NCBI RefSeq assembly: GCF_014062315.1
Contig: NZ_JACGLT010000009.1
Coordinates: forward strand, 74,975 to 138,974
Length of the DNA stretch: 64,000 nt
DNA from: Gelidibacter maritimus
GTDB lineage: Bacteria; Bacteroidota; Bacteroidia; Flavobacteriales; Flavobacteriaceae
Reading direction: 5' to 3'
Shown: positions 27,737 to 35,826 of the stretch, piece after piece
How positions within the stretch are numbered: position 1 is the first letter of the stretch
Layout of the letters: every line of letters starts with the position of its first letter
Made by a program: the position numbers and the translations under genes
The notes under the pieces: model-generated
What the model saw: the letters and a program-made list of their open reading frames with translations, nothing else
The model's database searches: none
What the model was told of the DNA's origin: nothing

Positions 27737-28789
27737 ATGATCAAATCCCTACAGAAAAGAAATAGTGAATTAGCAAACAGTAAAAGACAGCTCGAAATCT
27801 TATCCAATGGAATTTTTCAAAATGGAGATTTACCAAAATTCAAGGATAAGATTGCCGAGACGGGACAATTTCCATTAAGAGCCAAAAAGCTTGAGATCCT
27901 ACAAATCAATGTTGGGTATATGTGTAATCAAGTTTGCGAACATTGCCACGTTGATGCTGGTCCAGATCGAAAGGAAATCATGACCAGAGAGACCATGCGA
28001 CAATGTCTCGAAGTCATAAAAAATACGGGAGCACATACTTTAGATTTGACCGGAGGCGCTCCTGAAATGAATCCCGATTTCAGATGGTTTGTAGAAGAAG
28101 CTTCTAAAGTTGGCGTTAAGGATTTTATTGTGCGTTCAAATCTGACGATTATTAGGGCCAATAAAAAATACTACGACTTACCTGAATTTTTCAAAAAACA
28201 CAACGTTCATGTTATTTCTTCCATGCCTCATTGGACCAAAGGAAAAACGGACAAACAACGAGGGAGTGGTGTTTTTGACAAATCCATAAAAGCATTACAA
28301 GAGCTCAATGCGGTGGGTTATGGCATGCCGGACAGCAATCTGCGATTAGATTTAGTGTATAATCCGTCGGGCGCATTTTTACCAGGAAACCAAGTCAGTA
28401 TGGAAAAAGATTTCAAAAAAGCTTTGATCGACGATTTTGGCATCCGTTTTCACAATTTATTCACCATTACAAATTTACCTATCAGCCGATTTTTGGATTA
28501 TTTGATTGCCTCTGAAAACTACGAAGATTATATGTACGCTTTGGTAGAAGCTTACAATCCGCAGACCGTTGACAATGTGATGTGTACCAATACGCTCTCT
28601 GTTTCATGGGATGGTTATTTGTATGATTGCGATTTCAATCAGATGCTGAATCTGCCAGTAAACAGCAAAGTCAAACATATTTCAGACTATAACGAAGAAC
28701 TTTTGGAAGGAAGAACGATTATGATTTCCCAACATTGTTACGGCTGCACAGCTGGCGCAGGAAGTAGTTGTCAGGGGAGTGTGACTTAG
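27737..28789 (+). CDS. arsS: Arsenosugar biosynthesis radical SAM protein ArsS
   Basis: 350-residue radical SAM enzyme proposed to transfer the 5'-deoxyadenosyl group of SAM to dimethylarsenite, the first step from methylated arsenic to arsenosugars. The [4Fe-4S] motif is C63-x3-C67-x2-C70 (CNQVCEHCHVDAGP). The C-terminal DUF3641 half holds further cysteines (VMCTNTL, YDCDFN, CYGCTAGAGSSC), here as Cys and not selenocysteine. Length is typical. It is flanked by the AhpD-like gene and by the glycosyltransferase and PNP genes of the same pathway. No arsM methyltransferase gene is present in this window. Confidence 0.92.
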   Translation: MIKSLQKRNSELANSKRQLEILSNGIFQNGDLPKFKDKIAETGQFPLRAKKLEILQINVGYMCNQVCEHCHVDAGPDRKEIMTRETMRQCLEVIKNTGAHTLDLTGGAPEMNPDFRWFVEEASKVGVKDFIVRSNLTIIRANKKYYDLPEFFKKHNVHVISSMPHWTKGKTDKQRGSGVFDKSIKALQELNAVGYGMPDSNLRLDLVYNPSGAFLPGNQVSMEKDFKKALIDDFGIRFHNLFTITNLPISRFLDYLIASENYEDYMYALVEAYNPQTVDNVMCTNTLSVSWDGYLYDCDFNQMLNLPVNSKVKHISDYNEELLEGRTIMISQHCYGCTAGAGSSCQGSVT

Positions 28790-29117
28790 ATGAAATTGAA
28801 GTTGAAATTGAAGTCGAAATTGAGGTTTGAGAGATGTGGTGACTTAGATGAAGTCGAAATTGAAGTTGAAGTTTAATTTCCTTGCGCTATTGCGCACAAG
28901 TTCGCACCTTCAAAAAGCTAATAATAATCAGGTTTTTCATTAAGCTTCGAGTTTCCCGCCATCGCAAATGCTACCAACCTTCGCAGAAGCTTCCGACTGG
29001 CAGGCGGACGAGCAGGCAATTCTCTTTTGAGTTAGCGGAACTCAGCTCCTATTTAAATAACTTCACAATCCAATAGTTTTTCCCGAACTTTGAATACTAA
29101 ACTTTGAACTTTCACGA
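28790..29117. repeat. Low-complexity and repeat-derived spacer after arsS
   Basis: No gene. GAAATTGAAGT/GAAGTCGAAATTG units fill 28790-28876, and GTGACTTAGATGAA, which contains the arsS stop, is repeated at 28781 and 28839. Next come a CTTGCGC/GCGCACAAG hairpin at 28881-28900, a G+C-rich GGCAGGCGGAC repeat scrap near 28999, and an AACTTTGAA-type run before the next start. A short open frame here is composed of these repeats. Confidence 0.5.
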
Positions 29118-29792
29118 ATGGGTATACTTTCATCCAAACATACTGACGGCGCTAATGAAATGGCCACCGAGTTCCATTTTCCTACCTCCAAAAAGGCACT
29201 GATCATTTTCACCCGTAATCCTGAATTGGGTAAATGCAAAACGCGATTGGCACAAACGATTGGAGATGAAAATGCTTTGGAAGTCTATAAATTTCTTTTA
29301 AATCATACCGCTTCAATTGCAAAAGAGGTTAAAGCAGATCATTACGTTTTCTATTCTGAAAACATCATAAAGGACGACCTTTGGGATGTTGGCACATTCC
29401 GAAAAAAGCTCCAAAAAGGTAACGATTTAGGCCAACGGATGCAAAATGCTTTTGTAGAATTATTTGAAATGGGCTACGAAAAGGTCGCTATTATCGGAAG
29501 TGATCTTTTAGACTTGGACGTAGAACTCGTGAACAATGCCTTTTCACAACTCGAATTTGACGATGTGGTCATTGGACCAGCTTTAGACGGTGGATATTAT
29601 CTCTTGGGAATGAAAAATCTGTATCCCAAAGTGTTTCAAAATAAAGCTTGGGGCACTTCTTCAATCTTAAATTCCACTTTGCAGGACCTCCAAAATTGCT
29701 CGGTCTATTTGTTGAAAGAATTGAATGATATCGATACCTTTGAGGACATGAGAGATTATGAACAACTAAAAAAATTTCACATAAAAAAATGA
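29118..29792 (+). CDS. TIGR04282/DUF2064 arsenosugar glycosyltransferase
   Basis: 224-residue GT-A-fold enzyme of the DUF2064/TIGR04282 family, proposed to act on the arsenosugar intermediate. Characteristic stretches are KALIIFTRNPELGKCKTRLA (nucleotide-sugar binding N-terminus), VAIIGSDLLDLD and VVIGPALDGGYYLLGM, then AWGTSS. The ATG at 29118 is used; an in-frame ATG at 29160 would remove 14 poorly conserved residues. Its end overlaps the PNP start by four bases (ATGA), so the two are translationally coupled. Confidence 0.88.
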   Translation: MGILSSKHTDGANEMATEFHFPTSKKALIIFTRNPELGKCKTRLAQTIGDENALEVYKFLLNHTASIAKEVKADHYVFYSENIIKDDLWDVGTFRKKLQKGNDLGQRMQNAFVELFEMGYEKVAIIGSDLLDLDVELVNNAFSQLEFDDVVIGPALDGGYYLLGMKNLYPKVFQNKAWGTSSILNSTLQDLQNCSVYLLKELNDIDTFEDMRDYEQLKKFHIKK

Positions 29793-30601
29793 TAAAATTC
29801 ATCAACGAAACCACAGAATACTTACAAAAAAAAGGTTTCGATAATCCAGAAATCGGTATCATCCTTGGCACAGGCTTGGGTCAATTAATCGATGCCGTTG
29901 AAATCATTCACGAAGTCAGTTATAACCATATACCGAACTTCCCGACGGCAACGGTCGAATTTCATAAAGGTAAACTGATTTACGGGATTATAGAAGGAAA
30001 AAAAGCCATCATCATGCAAGGACGTTTTCATATCTATGAGGGTTATTCATTGCAAGATGTGACCTACCCTGTTCGCATTATGGAAAAATTGGGCATTCAT
30101 ACGCTTTTGGTATCCAATGCATCCGGAGCGATCAATCTCGATTTCAAAAAAGGAGAATTGATGCTCATTGACGACCATATCAATCTACAGGGCAGCTCAC
30201 CTTTGGCCTTTAAAGGTGTAGAACAAATGGGCGAGCGCTTTACGGATATGAGTGCGCCTTATGATGCGGAAATCAATTCTAAATTTGAACAAATTGCTAA
30301 AAACCACAACATCACGCTTCACAAAGGTGTGTATGCAAGCGTGGTCGGACCTCAATTGGAAACGAGAGCAGAATATCGCATGCTGAAAATTATTGGTGCT
30401 GATGCGGTTGGAATGAGTACAGTTCCTGAGATTATAGTGGCCAATCATTTGAAGTTAAAAGTGGCAGCGGTATCGGTTTTAACGGACGAATGCGACCCAA
30501 ATAATCTAAAACCAGTAGATATATCGGAAATTATTGCCATGGCGGAAAAAGCAGAACCGGATATGATTGTATTATTTCGAGAGTTGATTAAGAATTTGTA
30601 A
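29789..30601 (+). CDS. Purine nucleoside phosphorylase (trimeric type)
   Basis: 270-residue type I (trimeric) purine nucleoside phosphorylase. Motifs: phosphate loop IILGTGLGQL, GRFHIYEGY, the LLVSNASGAIN stretch, GPQLETRAEYRML and VGMSTVPE, and the purine-binding TDEC. In arsenosugar clusters this enzyme is proposed to remove adenine from the deoxyadenosyl-arsine product, and here it overlaps the pathway glycosyltransferase gene by four bases. It could also serve ordinary purine salvage. Its last 16 codons are duplicated three times downstream as part of the 290-bp array. Confidence 0.9.
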   Translation: MIKFINETTEYLQKKGFDNPEIGIILGTGLGQLIDAVEIIHEVSYNHIPNFPTATVEFHKGKLIYGIIEGKKAIIMQGRFHIYEGYSLQDVTYPVRIMEKLGIHTLLVSNASGAINLDFKKGELMLIDDHINLQGSSPLAFKGVEQMGERFTDMSAPYDAEINSKFEQIAKNHNITLHKGVYASVVGPQLETRAEYRMLKIIGADAVGMSTVPEIIVANHLKLKVAAVSVLTDECDPNNLKPVDISEIIAMAEKAEPDMIVLFRELIKNL

Positions 30602-30618
30602 AAACATCTGAGACAGAG

Positions 30619-30647
30619 ACCTTTCAGGTTTCAAAAACCTGAAAGGT
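30619..30647 (+). repeat. REP palindrome 1 (also PNP terminator candidate)
   Basis: ACCTTTCAGGTTT and AAACCTGAAAGGT form a perfect 13-bp stem with a 3-nt loop, 17 bases after the PNP stop. Confidence 0.85.
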
Positions 30648-30908
30648 TTATCGGCTGAATGCAAACAGCATTTCGCAAACTCCGTAAAAGCGAAAAACAG
30701 AATTCATATTTTTGGGAAAGGGAATATGTGTAAGTAATTATTAAAAATACGGCTATAATACTAACCATGTGAGATTTACCTTTTCAGAAGAAAGGTGTTT
30801 TTAACGTTTGAACTATGAGATTCCTGCCTGCGCAGGAATTTGCGGAACCAGATATGATTGTATTGTTTCGAGTGTTAATTAAAAATTTGTAAAGCATCTG
30901 AGGCAGAG

Positions 30909-30937
30909 ACCTTTCAGGTTTCAAAAACCTGAAAGGT
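30909..30937 (+). repeat. REP palindrome 2
   Basis: Identical 13-bp palindrome, 290 bp after the first. Confidence 0.85.
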
Positions 30938-31198
30938 TTATCGGCTGAATTCAAACAGCATTTCGTAAACTCCGTAAAATTGAAAAACAGAATTCATATT
31001 TTTTGGAAAAGGGAATATGTGTAAGCAGTTATTAAAAATACTACTATAATACTAACCATGTGAAATTTGACTTTTAGAAGAAAGTCGTTTTAATCGTTTG
31101 AAATAAGAGATTCCTGCCTGCGCAGGAATTTGCGGAACCAGATATGATTGTATTGTTTCGAGAGTTAATTAAAAATTTGTAAAGCATCTGAGGCAGAG

Positions 31199-31227
31199 AC
31201 CTTTCAGGTTTCAAAAACCTGAAAGGT
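31199..31227 (+). repeat. REP palindrome 3
   Basis: Identical 13-bp palindrome, 290 bp after the second. Confidence 0.85.
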
Positions 31228-31488
31228 TTATCGACTGAATTCAAACAGCATTTCGTAAACTCCGTAAAATTGAAAAACAGAATTCATATTTTTTGGAAAA
31301 GGGAATATGTGTAAGCAGTTATTAAAAATACTACTATAATACTAACCATGTGAGATTTACCTTTTCAGAAGAAAGATGTTTTTAACGTTTGAATTATGAG
31401 ATTCCTGCCTGCGCAGGAATTTACAGAACCGGATATGATTTTATTGATTAGGGAATCGATTAAGAGTTTGTAAAGTATTTTCAGGTTT

Positions 31489-31517
31489 ACCTTTCAGGTT
31501 TTCAAAACCTGAAAGGT
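31489..31517 (+). repeat. REP palindrome 4, just upstream of the RAYT
   Basis: ACCTTTCAGGTTTT pairs with AAAACCTGAAAGGT (14 bp, continuous). It is again 290 bp after the previous copy and 23 bp before the RAYT start. Confidence 0.85.
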
Positions 31518-31540
31518 CTTGTTTAATTAGAGCTTTTGTA

Positions 31541-32050
31541 ATGGAGAGAATTGAAGAGAGTCATTACTATCACATTTATAATAGAGGAAATAATCGAGAA
31601 AACATTTTTTTTGAACATGCTAACTATTTGTACTTTCTGAAACTTCTTAAAAAACATATTGAACCAAATTGTAGTATATTTTGTTATTGTCTTCTCCCTA
31701 ATCATTTCCATTTGTTATTGAGAATTAATGACAATTTATCAAACCCTTCACAGCAGTTTTCATATTTATTTAACGCTTATACCAAAGCCATGAATTTGAA
31801 ATATCATCGAACTGGAAGTATATTTCAAAAACCATTTAAAAGAATCAAAATAAATAAAGAGGATTATTTAAGATCACTTGTTTTATATATTCATCTGAAT
31901 CCTGAGCATCATAGTATGAGTGATAATTTCTCACAATATCCATATTCTTCTTACAATTCATTTTTATCAAATTCAGCTACCAAGCTTAAAAGAGAAGAGG
32001 TGATTTCTTGGTTCGACAATCTCGAAAACTTTGAATATATTCATAAGTAA
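31541..32050 (+). CDS. REP-associated tyrosine transposase (RAYT, Y1_Tnp)
   Basis: 169-residue single-strand DNA transposase-like protein of the IS200/IS605 Y1 superfamily. The HUH pair is H55 and H57 in CLLPNHFHLLLRI, and the catalytic Tyr is probably Y116 in LVLYIHLNPEHH. Typical RAYT stretches also seen are HYYHIYNRGNNRENIFF and TGSIFQKPFKRIKI. Unlike a classic IS200 it has no ends of its own; it is bracketed by REP palindromes at 31489-31517 and 32106-32134. RAYTs are domesticated enzymes thought to spread REPs, so the neighbouring array is its probable substrate. Full length, no frameshift. Confidence 0.9.
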   Translation: MERIEESHYYHIYNRGNNRENIFFEHANYLYFLKLLKKHIEPNCSIFCYCLLPNHFHLLLRINDNLSNPSQQFSYLFNAYTKAMNLKYHRTGSIFQKPFKRIKINKEDYLRSLVLYIHLNPEHHSMSDNFSQYPYSSYNSFLSNSATKLKREEVISWFDNLENFEYIHK

Positions 32051-32396
32051 AGAAAGCTCTTAATGAATAAAGAAGTTGAAAAATTATATATAGAATAGAA
32101 TTAAGACCTTTCAGGTTTCAAAAACCTGAAAGGTATCCCAACTAAATATTGTTAAAATTTGGGTGTAGCCTGAAGGCTTTGCCATCAATGATTTTTTCAA
32201 ATGAAGATTCAGAGATTTACTTAGAGCAGAAAGCGCTATATAAACAGTAAATGACATTCATATTTTGAACAAAGGAAATATGCGTAAGCAATTATTAAAA
32301 ATACGACTACAATACAAGTTATATGGAATTTATCTTTCAAACGAAAGGCGATTTTAACGTTTAAAAAAGGAAATTCCTGCTTTCGCAGGAACTAGT
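32051..32396 (+). repeat. Diverged repeat unit downstream of the RAYT
   Basis: A fifth REP palindrome (ACCTTTCAGGTTT/AAACCTGAAAGGT, 32106-32134) is followed by an AGCCTGAAGGCT hairpin (32167-32178). Sequence from about 32255 to 32393 is clearly homologous to the 290-bp units: it shares CATTCATATTTTG, TAAGCAATTATTAAAAATAC and TTTTAACGTTT, and ends in TTCCTGC/GCAGGAA. The next gene starts three bases after this unit ends. No gene lies within. Confidence 0.8.
32106..32134 (+). repeat. REP palindrome 5, downstream of the RAYT
   Basis: Same 13-bp palindrome, 55 bp after the RAYT stop; with palindrome 4 it brackets the transposase gene. Confidence 0.85.
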
Positions 32397-33293
32397 ATGG
32401 AAAAATACATTGATATTATTTTAAAATCCTATTCTGGGTATTGGAACTACCTCAAATATGAGTTAACCCATGTTTACCATTGGGACAATTACTTTTACGG
32501 ATTAATTGGAATTTCCCTAATCGTTTGGCTGTTGGAAATCCTGTTCCCTTGGCGAAAGGACCAATCCATTTTCCGAAAGGATTTTTGGCTGGACACTTTT
32601 TATATGTTCTTCAATTTCTTCTTGCTGAATTTGATTGTCCTTATCGCACTGTCAAATACGGCCGCAGAGTTTTTTAATGATATACTTGGGCTCTTTGGTT
32701 GGCATATTGATAGTTTACAGGTTTTTAGTGTTAGTGAATTACCAAAATGGTTAGGCCTGCTGATCTTCTTTTTGATCATCGATTTTGTGCAATGGAACAC
32801 ACATATCTTACTACATCGGGTACCATGGTTATGGAATTTCCACAAAGTGCACCACAGCGTTAAAGAAATGGGGTTTGCCGCTCATTTGCGCTACCATTGG
32901 ATGGAGCCTGTAGTCTATAATTCGATATTGTATATACCCATTGCCATTATTGGCGGCTTTAATGTGCAGGATGTTTCCATCGTTTACTTTTTCTCCATTG
33001 CCATTGGCCATTTAAATCATGCGAACTTAGGTTGGAATTACGGTCCATTGAAATACATTTTCAATAATCCAAAGATGCATATATGGCATCACGTCAAAGA
33101 ATTGCCTGAACATAAAAAACACGGTGTAAACTATGGATTGACTTTAAGTGTTTGGGATTATATCTTTAACACACATCATGTGCCGCATGACGGAAGGGAT
33201 ATTGAACTTGGATTTGACGATGAAGATGATTTTCCAAAAACATTTGTCAGACAGACTATGTATCCGATAAAATCAGGAAGTAAAAAGGAATAG
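32397..33293 (+). CDS. Fatty acid hydroxylase/sterol desaturase family protein
   Basis: 298-residue integral membrane di-iron oxygenase. Four membrane segments (about 35-53, 68-92, 118-138 and 180-205) surround the His clusters: HILLHRVPWLWNFHKVHH, HLNHANLGW and HIWHHVKELPEHKKHG. These are the eight-His ligand set of the family. Substrate unknown; in Bacteroidota these enzymes may hydroxylate fatty acids, carotenoids or sterol-like lipids. It begins directly after the RAYT repeat array, and a broken copy of its 3' end lies 150 bp downstream. Confidence 0.9.
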   Translation: MEKYIDIILKSYSGYWNYLKYELTHVYHWDNYFYGLIGISLIVWLLEILFPWRKDQSIFRKDFWLDTFYMFFNFFLLNLIVLIALSNTAAEFFNDILGLFGWHIDSLQVFSVSELPKWLGLLIFFLIIDFVQWNTHILLHRVPWLWNFHKVHHSVKEMGFAAHLRYHWMEPVVYNSILYIPIAIIGGFNVQDVSIVYFFSIAIGHLNHANLGWNYGPLKYIFNNPKMHIWHHVKELPEHKKHGVNYGLTLSVWDYIFNTHHVPHDGRDIELGFDDEDDFPKTFVRQTMYPIKSGSKKE

Positions 33294-33439
33294 ACTTACG
33301 AGACCTTTAATTTCTCGCTTATTTTGGAGTTTTTTACTCTCCCAAACCCTTGTCATCTTTCAATATTACGGTTTTGAATTTTAAGATTAATGGAGATTTA
33401 AGTCTAAAATAATTTCTAATTCACAGAAAAGTTTTCAGC

Positions 33440-33586
33440 TATGGACTGACCTTAAGCATTTGGGATTATCTCTTTAACACCCATCACATTCCACATGACG
33501 GCAGGGACATTGGACTTGGTTTTGATGACGAAGAGGACTTTCCAAAAACATTTGTCAGACAGACTATGTATCCAATTAAAACTTAG
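33440..33586 (+). pseudogene. 3' fragment of a second fatty acid hydroxylase gene
   Basis: Translation gives YGLTLSIWDYLFNTHHIPHD and then a sequence ending in KTFVRQTMYPIKT and a TAG. This matches the last 49 codons of the intact hydroxylase gene (33127-33290) almost residue for residue, including an identical 35-nt run (33540-33574). No start codon or upstream part is present: before 33440 the similarity stops. It is a remnant of a tandem duplication whose 5' part has been deleted or never copied. Confidence 0.85.
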
Positions 33587-33629
33587 ATATGATTTTTCTG
33601 GTACCAATAATGTATATTTAAAGAACATC

Positions 33630-33920
33630 ATGAAACGACTGGCTAAATTTACATTTCTTACAGTGGTAGTTTTCACTTTGGGCAGTTACAATTTGACTGT
33701 GGCCGCAGGTACTGGCAGCCAAGGTCAACCAATTAAGGTGGTAGGCGATAAATTAATCTCTTCAACAACCAATACAACAAATAAAGTAGGTTATTGCGAC
33801 TGGGATAAATTGCTGAAAAAACATGTCAACAAGGAAGGCCTTGCTGATTATAAAGGTTTTAAACCAATAACACTTTTGGACCATTTATCTCAAGAAGTGG
33901 CTGGGTGCAATCCCAAATAA
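33630..33920 (+). pseudogene. Truncated DUF547-like secreted protein
   Basis: 96 residues from the ATG at 33630. There is a hydrophobic signal (about 5-24), then CDWDKLLKKHVNKEGLADYKGF, which is the conserved opening of DUF547 proteins. The frame stops at ...EVAGCNPK, where intact family members (about 230-260 residues) continue into the catalytic-looking core. The start was chosen at 33630 because upstream codons lie in the hydroxylase fragment. I see no continuation of the family downstream, so this is probably a decayed gene; a short functional protein cannot be excluded. Confidence 0.6.
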
Positions 33921-33959
33921 ATTACTTACCTATTACAAAAAGCATCTTAGTTAAATCTC

Positions 33960-34715
33960 CTATGCTCCTAAAATCTGATTTAATGAACGTTGATTACGGC
34001 CTTTTTCATTAGGGTATAATTCCATTAGCGCATCACTTTGAAAAACCGCTTTTGAATCGATATCCATTGCCGACAATTTGCCATAAAATGCGGCACCAGT
34101 GTCCACGTTCCAAACATTAATGGCGTGTAATGGTTGTTCAGAATCGAAGTAAATAGTTGGTGTATGTCCAATGTAAATTTCTTTATAACGTCGTAGGCGT
34201 TTCGGAAACAACTCGGAGTTTTCATCAATGTCCTGATCCAAATGCAATGCCCTTTCCCAAAGCGTACGGTCAAAATAAAAATTACTTTCTAAATTTTCAT
34301 TCTCAACTCCTTTTCTCGAGGTAAATCCGCCGTGGACGAACAATCGGTTCTGATCATCCACATAATACAGTTTCATCTGCTCAAAAAACTTCAGATGTGC
34401 CTTTTTTTCATCCTTGGAGAAACCTTTATAACTTTCTATGGCACCTCGCCCACCGTGCTCTAACCAAACTTTATCTGGCTTATCAGTTCTCAGCCATTTT
34501 TCACACCAGGCATCATGGTTTCCTTTGATAAAAACACATGCTTTCAATTGAGATAATACCATTAAATACTCAATGACCTGCGCCGATTCGCTCCAACCAT
34601 CCACATAATCGCCCAAAAACACCAATCGGTCGTTTTCTTTAACCATTGCCCGTTCCAAAAGCTGCTTTAAACCTTTCAATCCGCCGTGAATATCTCCAAT
34701 TACCAATGTTCTCAT
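33960..34715 (-). CDS. PPP-family metallophosphoesterase
   Basis: 251-residue cytoplasmic phosphatase with a dinuclear metal site. Motifs in order: GDIHG (7-11), GDYVDG (35-40), KGNHDAW, and later HGG (FVHGGFTS) and IGHTPT. This is the serine/threonine phosphatase-like (ApaH/PrpE) group; the substrate might be a phosphoprotein or a dinucleotide polyphosphate. Its start overlaps the stop of the GH113 gene by four bases, so they form a two-gene operon. Confidence 0.88.
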   Translation of the reverse strand: MRTLVIGDIHGGLKGLKQLLERAMVKENDRLVFLGDYVDGWSESAQVIEYLMVLSQLKACVFIKGNHDAWCEKWLRTDKPDKVWLEHGGRGAIESYKGFSKDEKKAHLKFFEQMKLYYVDDQNRLFVHGGFTSRKGVENENLESNFYFDRTLWERALHLDQDIDENSELFPKRLRRYKEIYIGHTPTIYFDSEQPLHAINVWNVDTGAAFYGKLSAMDIDSKAVFQSDALMELYPNEKGRNQRSLNQILGA

Positions 34716-35734
34716 AAACTATATTTTTTATAAAATGTCCGAATGACCTCTTCAGCAGGCTTGTTCTGGGGTGTAAATCGGTTGTCGTCCTTCCCACCAA
34801 CGGCGTTATGCTTATGAAACCACTTCCATACAAAACCGCCAGCAAACCAGTTCTCATGCCAAAACTCTTCAAGCAATGCTTGAGTCAAAATGGCCTGGGC
34901 TTCCAAATTAACCTGTTTCTCCACCCGATCAACCGTCCATGGTGCCCGTCCTGCAAAATCAATACTTCGATACCCAAATTCGGTAAATAAAATTTGTTTC
35001 TTGTGTTTCATCGCATAATTTTTTATTGCTGCTTTATGGACTTGCCAGCCTTTTTTTGCGCCTGATATGGTTGGCGATTGTTTGGCGTCTACTGGGAAAT
35101 AGGCGTCGATTCCAATAAAATCAAGATCATCCCAAAATGGGGTTCGCTCATATTCATTCCAATTGGCAGCATAAGTCAATTTCCCCTTATATATTTTCTT
35201 CACCTCAATAATCAGTTCCTTCCAATAGGAAGGCCTTTCATCAATAAAATTTTCCAATTCTGTGCCAATGCAGAAGATATCGACATTGGCTTCCTGGGCC
35301 ACTTTTGCATAGGCAAGGATGAAATCGGAATACGAGTTTTCCAAAAGCTTCCAATCGGCTTCATGCGTCATTTTTATAAATCCCGTAAACTCGCCACGCC
35401 AGACCCAAATCTGGGGTTTTAACATCACCTGAATATCACTGTTATGCAGGAGGTTGATGTATTGTTTAACGCCTTCTTCGGTTTCACCAAACCATTGTCT
35501 ACCGGTATTAAAACTGATTTCCGGATGAGCCAAGTCCTTGACAAAATCAAAGGGCATAATGGCTGCATAATTCGCACCGAGATTAACCACAGGTTCAATA
35601 TGATGTTGACCAATGCTATCTCTTGACGCTACATAACTCACACCATTAATTTTTTCTTGTCTTTCAACGGTCGCGCTACAAGAGAGCATAAAACAAAGGG
35701 ATACAAAACATAAAATACGAAAAATCATTCCCAT
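34712..35734 (-). CDS. GH113-type glycoside hydrolase lipoprotein
   Basis: 340-residue TIM-barrel hydrolase. The signal ends in the lipobox CFMLSC (C19), so the enzyme is anchored in an outer or inner membrane leaflet. The likely acid/base is E159 (CIGTELEN) and the nucleophile E252 (LFTEFGYRS). MLKPQIWVWRGEFTG and FIGIDAYFP are further GH113 stretches. Characterised GH113 members are beta-mannanases, but most Bacteroidota relatives are untested, so the polysaccharide is unknown. An alternative start at M3 (35728) would not change the signal. First gene of the operon with the phosphatase. Confidence 0.83.
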   Translation of the reverse strand: MGMIFRILCFVSLCFMLSCSATVERQEKINGVSYVASRDSIGQHHIEPVVNLGANYAAIMPFDFVKDLAHPEISFNTGRQWFGETEEGVKQYINLLHNSDIQVMLKPQIWVWRGEFTGFIKMTHEADWKLLENSYSDFILAYAKVAQEANVDIFCIGTELENFIDERPSYWKELIIEVKKIYKGKLTYAANWNEYERTPFWDDLDFIGIDAYFPVDAKQSPTISGAKKGWQVHKAAIKNYAMKHKKQILFTEFGYRSIDFAGRAPWTVDRVEKQVNLEAQAILTQALLEEFWHENWFAGGFVWKWFHKHNAVGGKDDNRFTPQNKPAEEVIRTFYKKYSL

Positions 35735-35826
35735 ACCATTTATTTATTCCTAAATTTAAACAAACTGAAATTAAAATATTAAGTTTTTCCAAAAACCAAC
35801 GACAAACAACTTTTAAAGGCTCAACA

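Larger units (their letters stand above)
30551..31540 (+). repeat. Tandem 290-bp repeat array starting inside the PNP gene
   Basis: Three units (30551-30841, 30842-31131, 31132-31422) and a partial fourth (31423 to about 31520). Each begins with a copy of the last 16 codons and stop of the PNP gene, then a REP palindrome, then about 170 bp of unique sequence, and ends in an ATTCCTGC/GCAGGAAT hairpin (first at 30820-30839). Units 2 and 3 are nearly identical; unit 1 and the fourth are more diverged. The only gene nearby is the RAYT that follows. This explains the 939-bp gene-free gap after PNP. Confidence 0.9.

Noticed and set aside
28882-29076. 64-residue frame between arsS and the glycosyltransferase
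   Set aside because: Made of repeat-derived sequence and hairpin; no recognisable domain.
30551-31520. CRISPR array or rRNA/tRNA spacer repeats
   Set aside because: The 290-bp period and repeated, non-unique contents fit tandem duplication with REPs, not spacers; no RNA gene seen.
31541-32050. Complete IS200/IS605 insertion sequence
   Set aside because: The transposase has RAYT features and lies among REP palindromes, with no separate TnpB or defined left and right ends.
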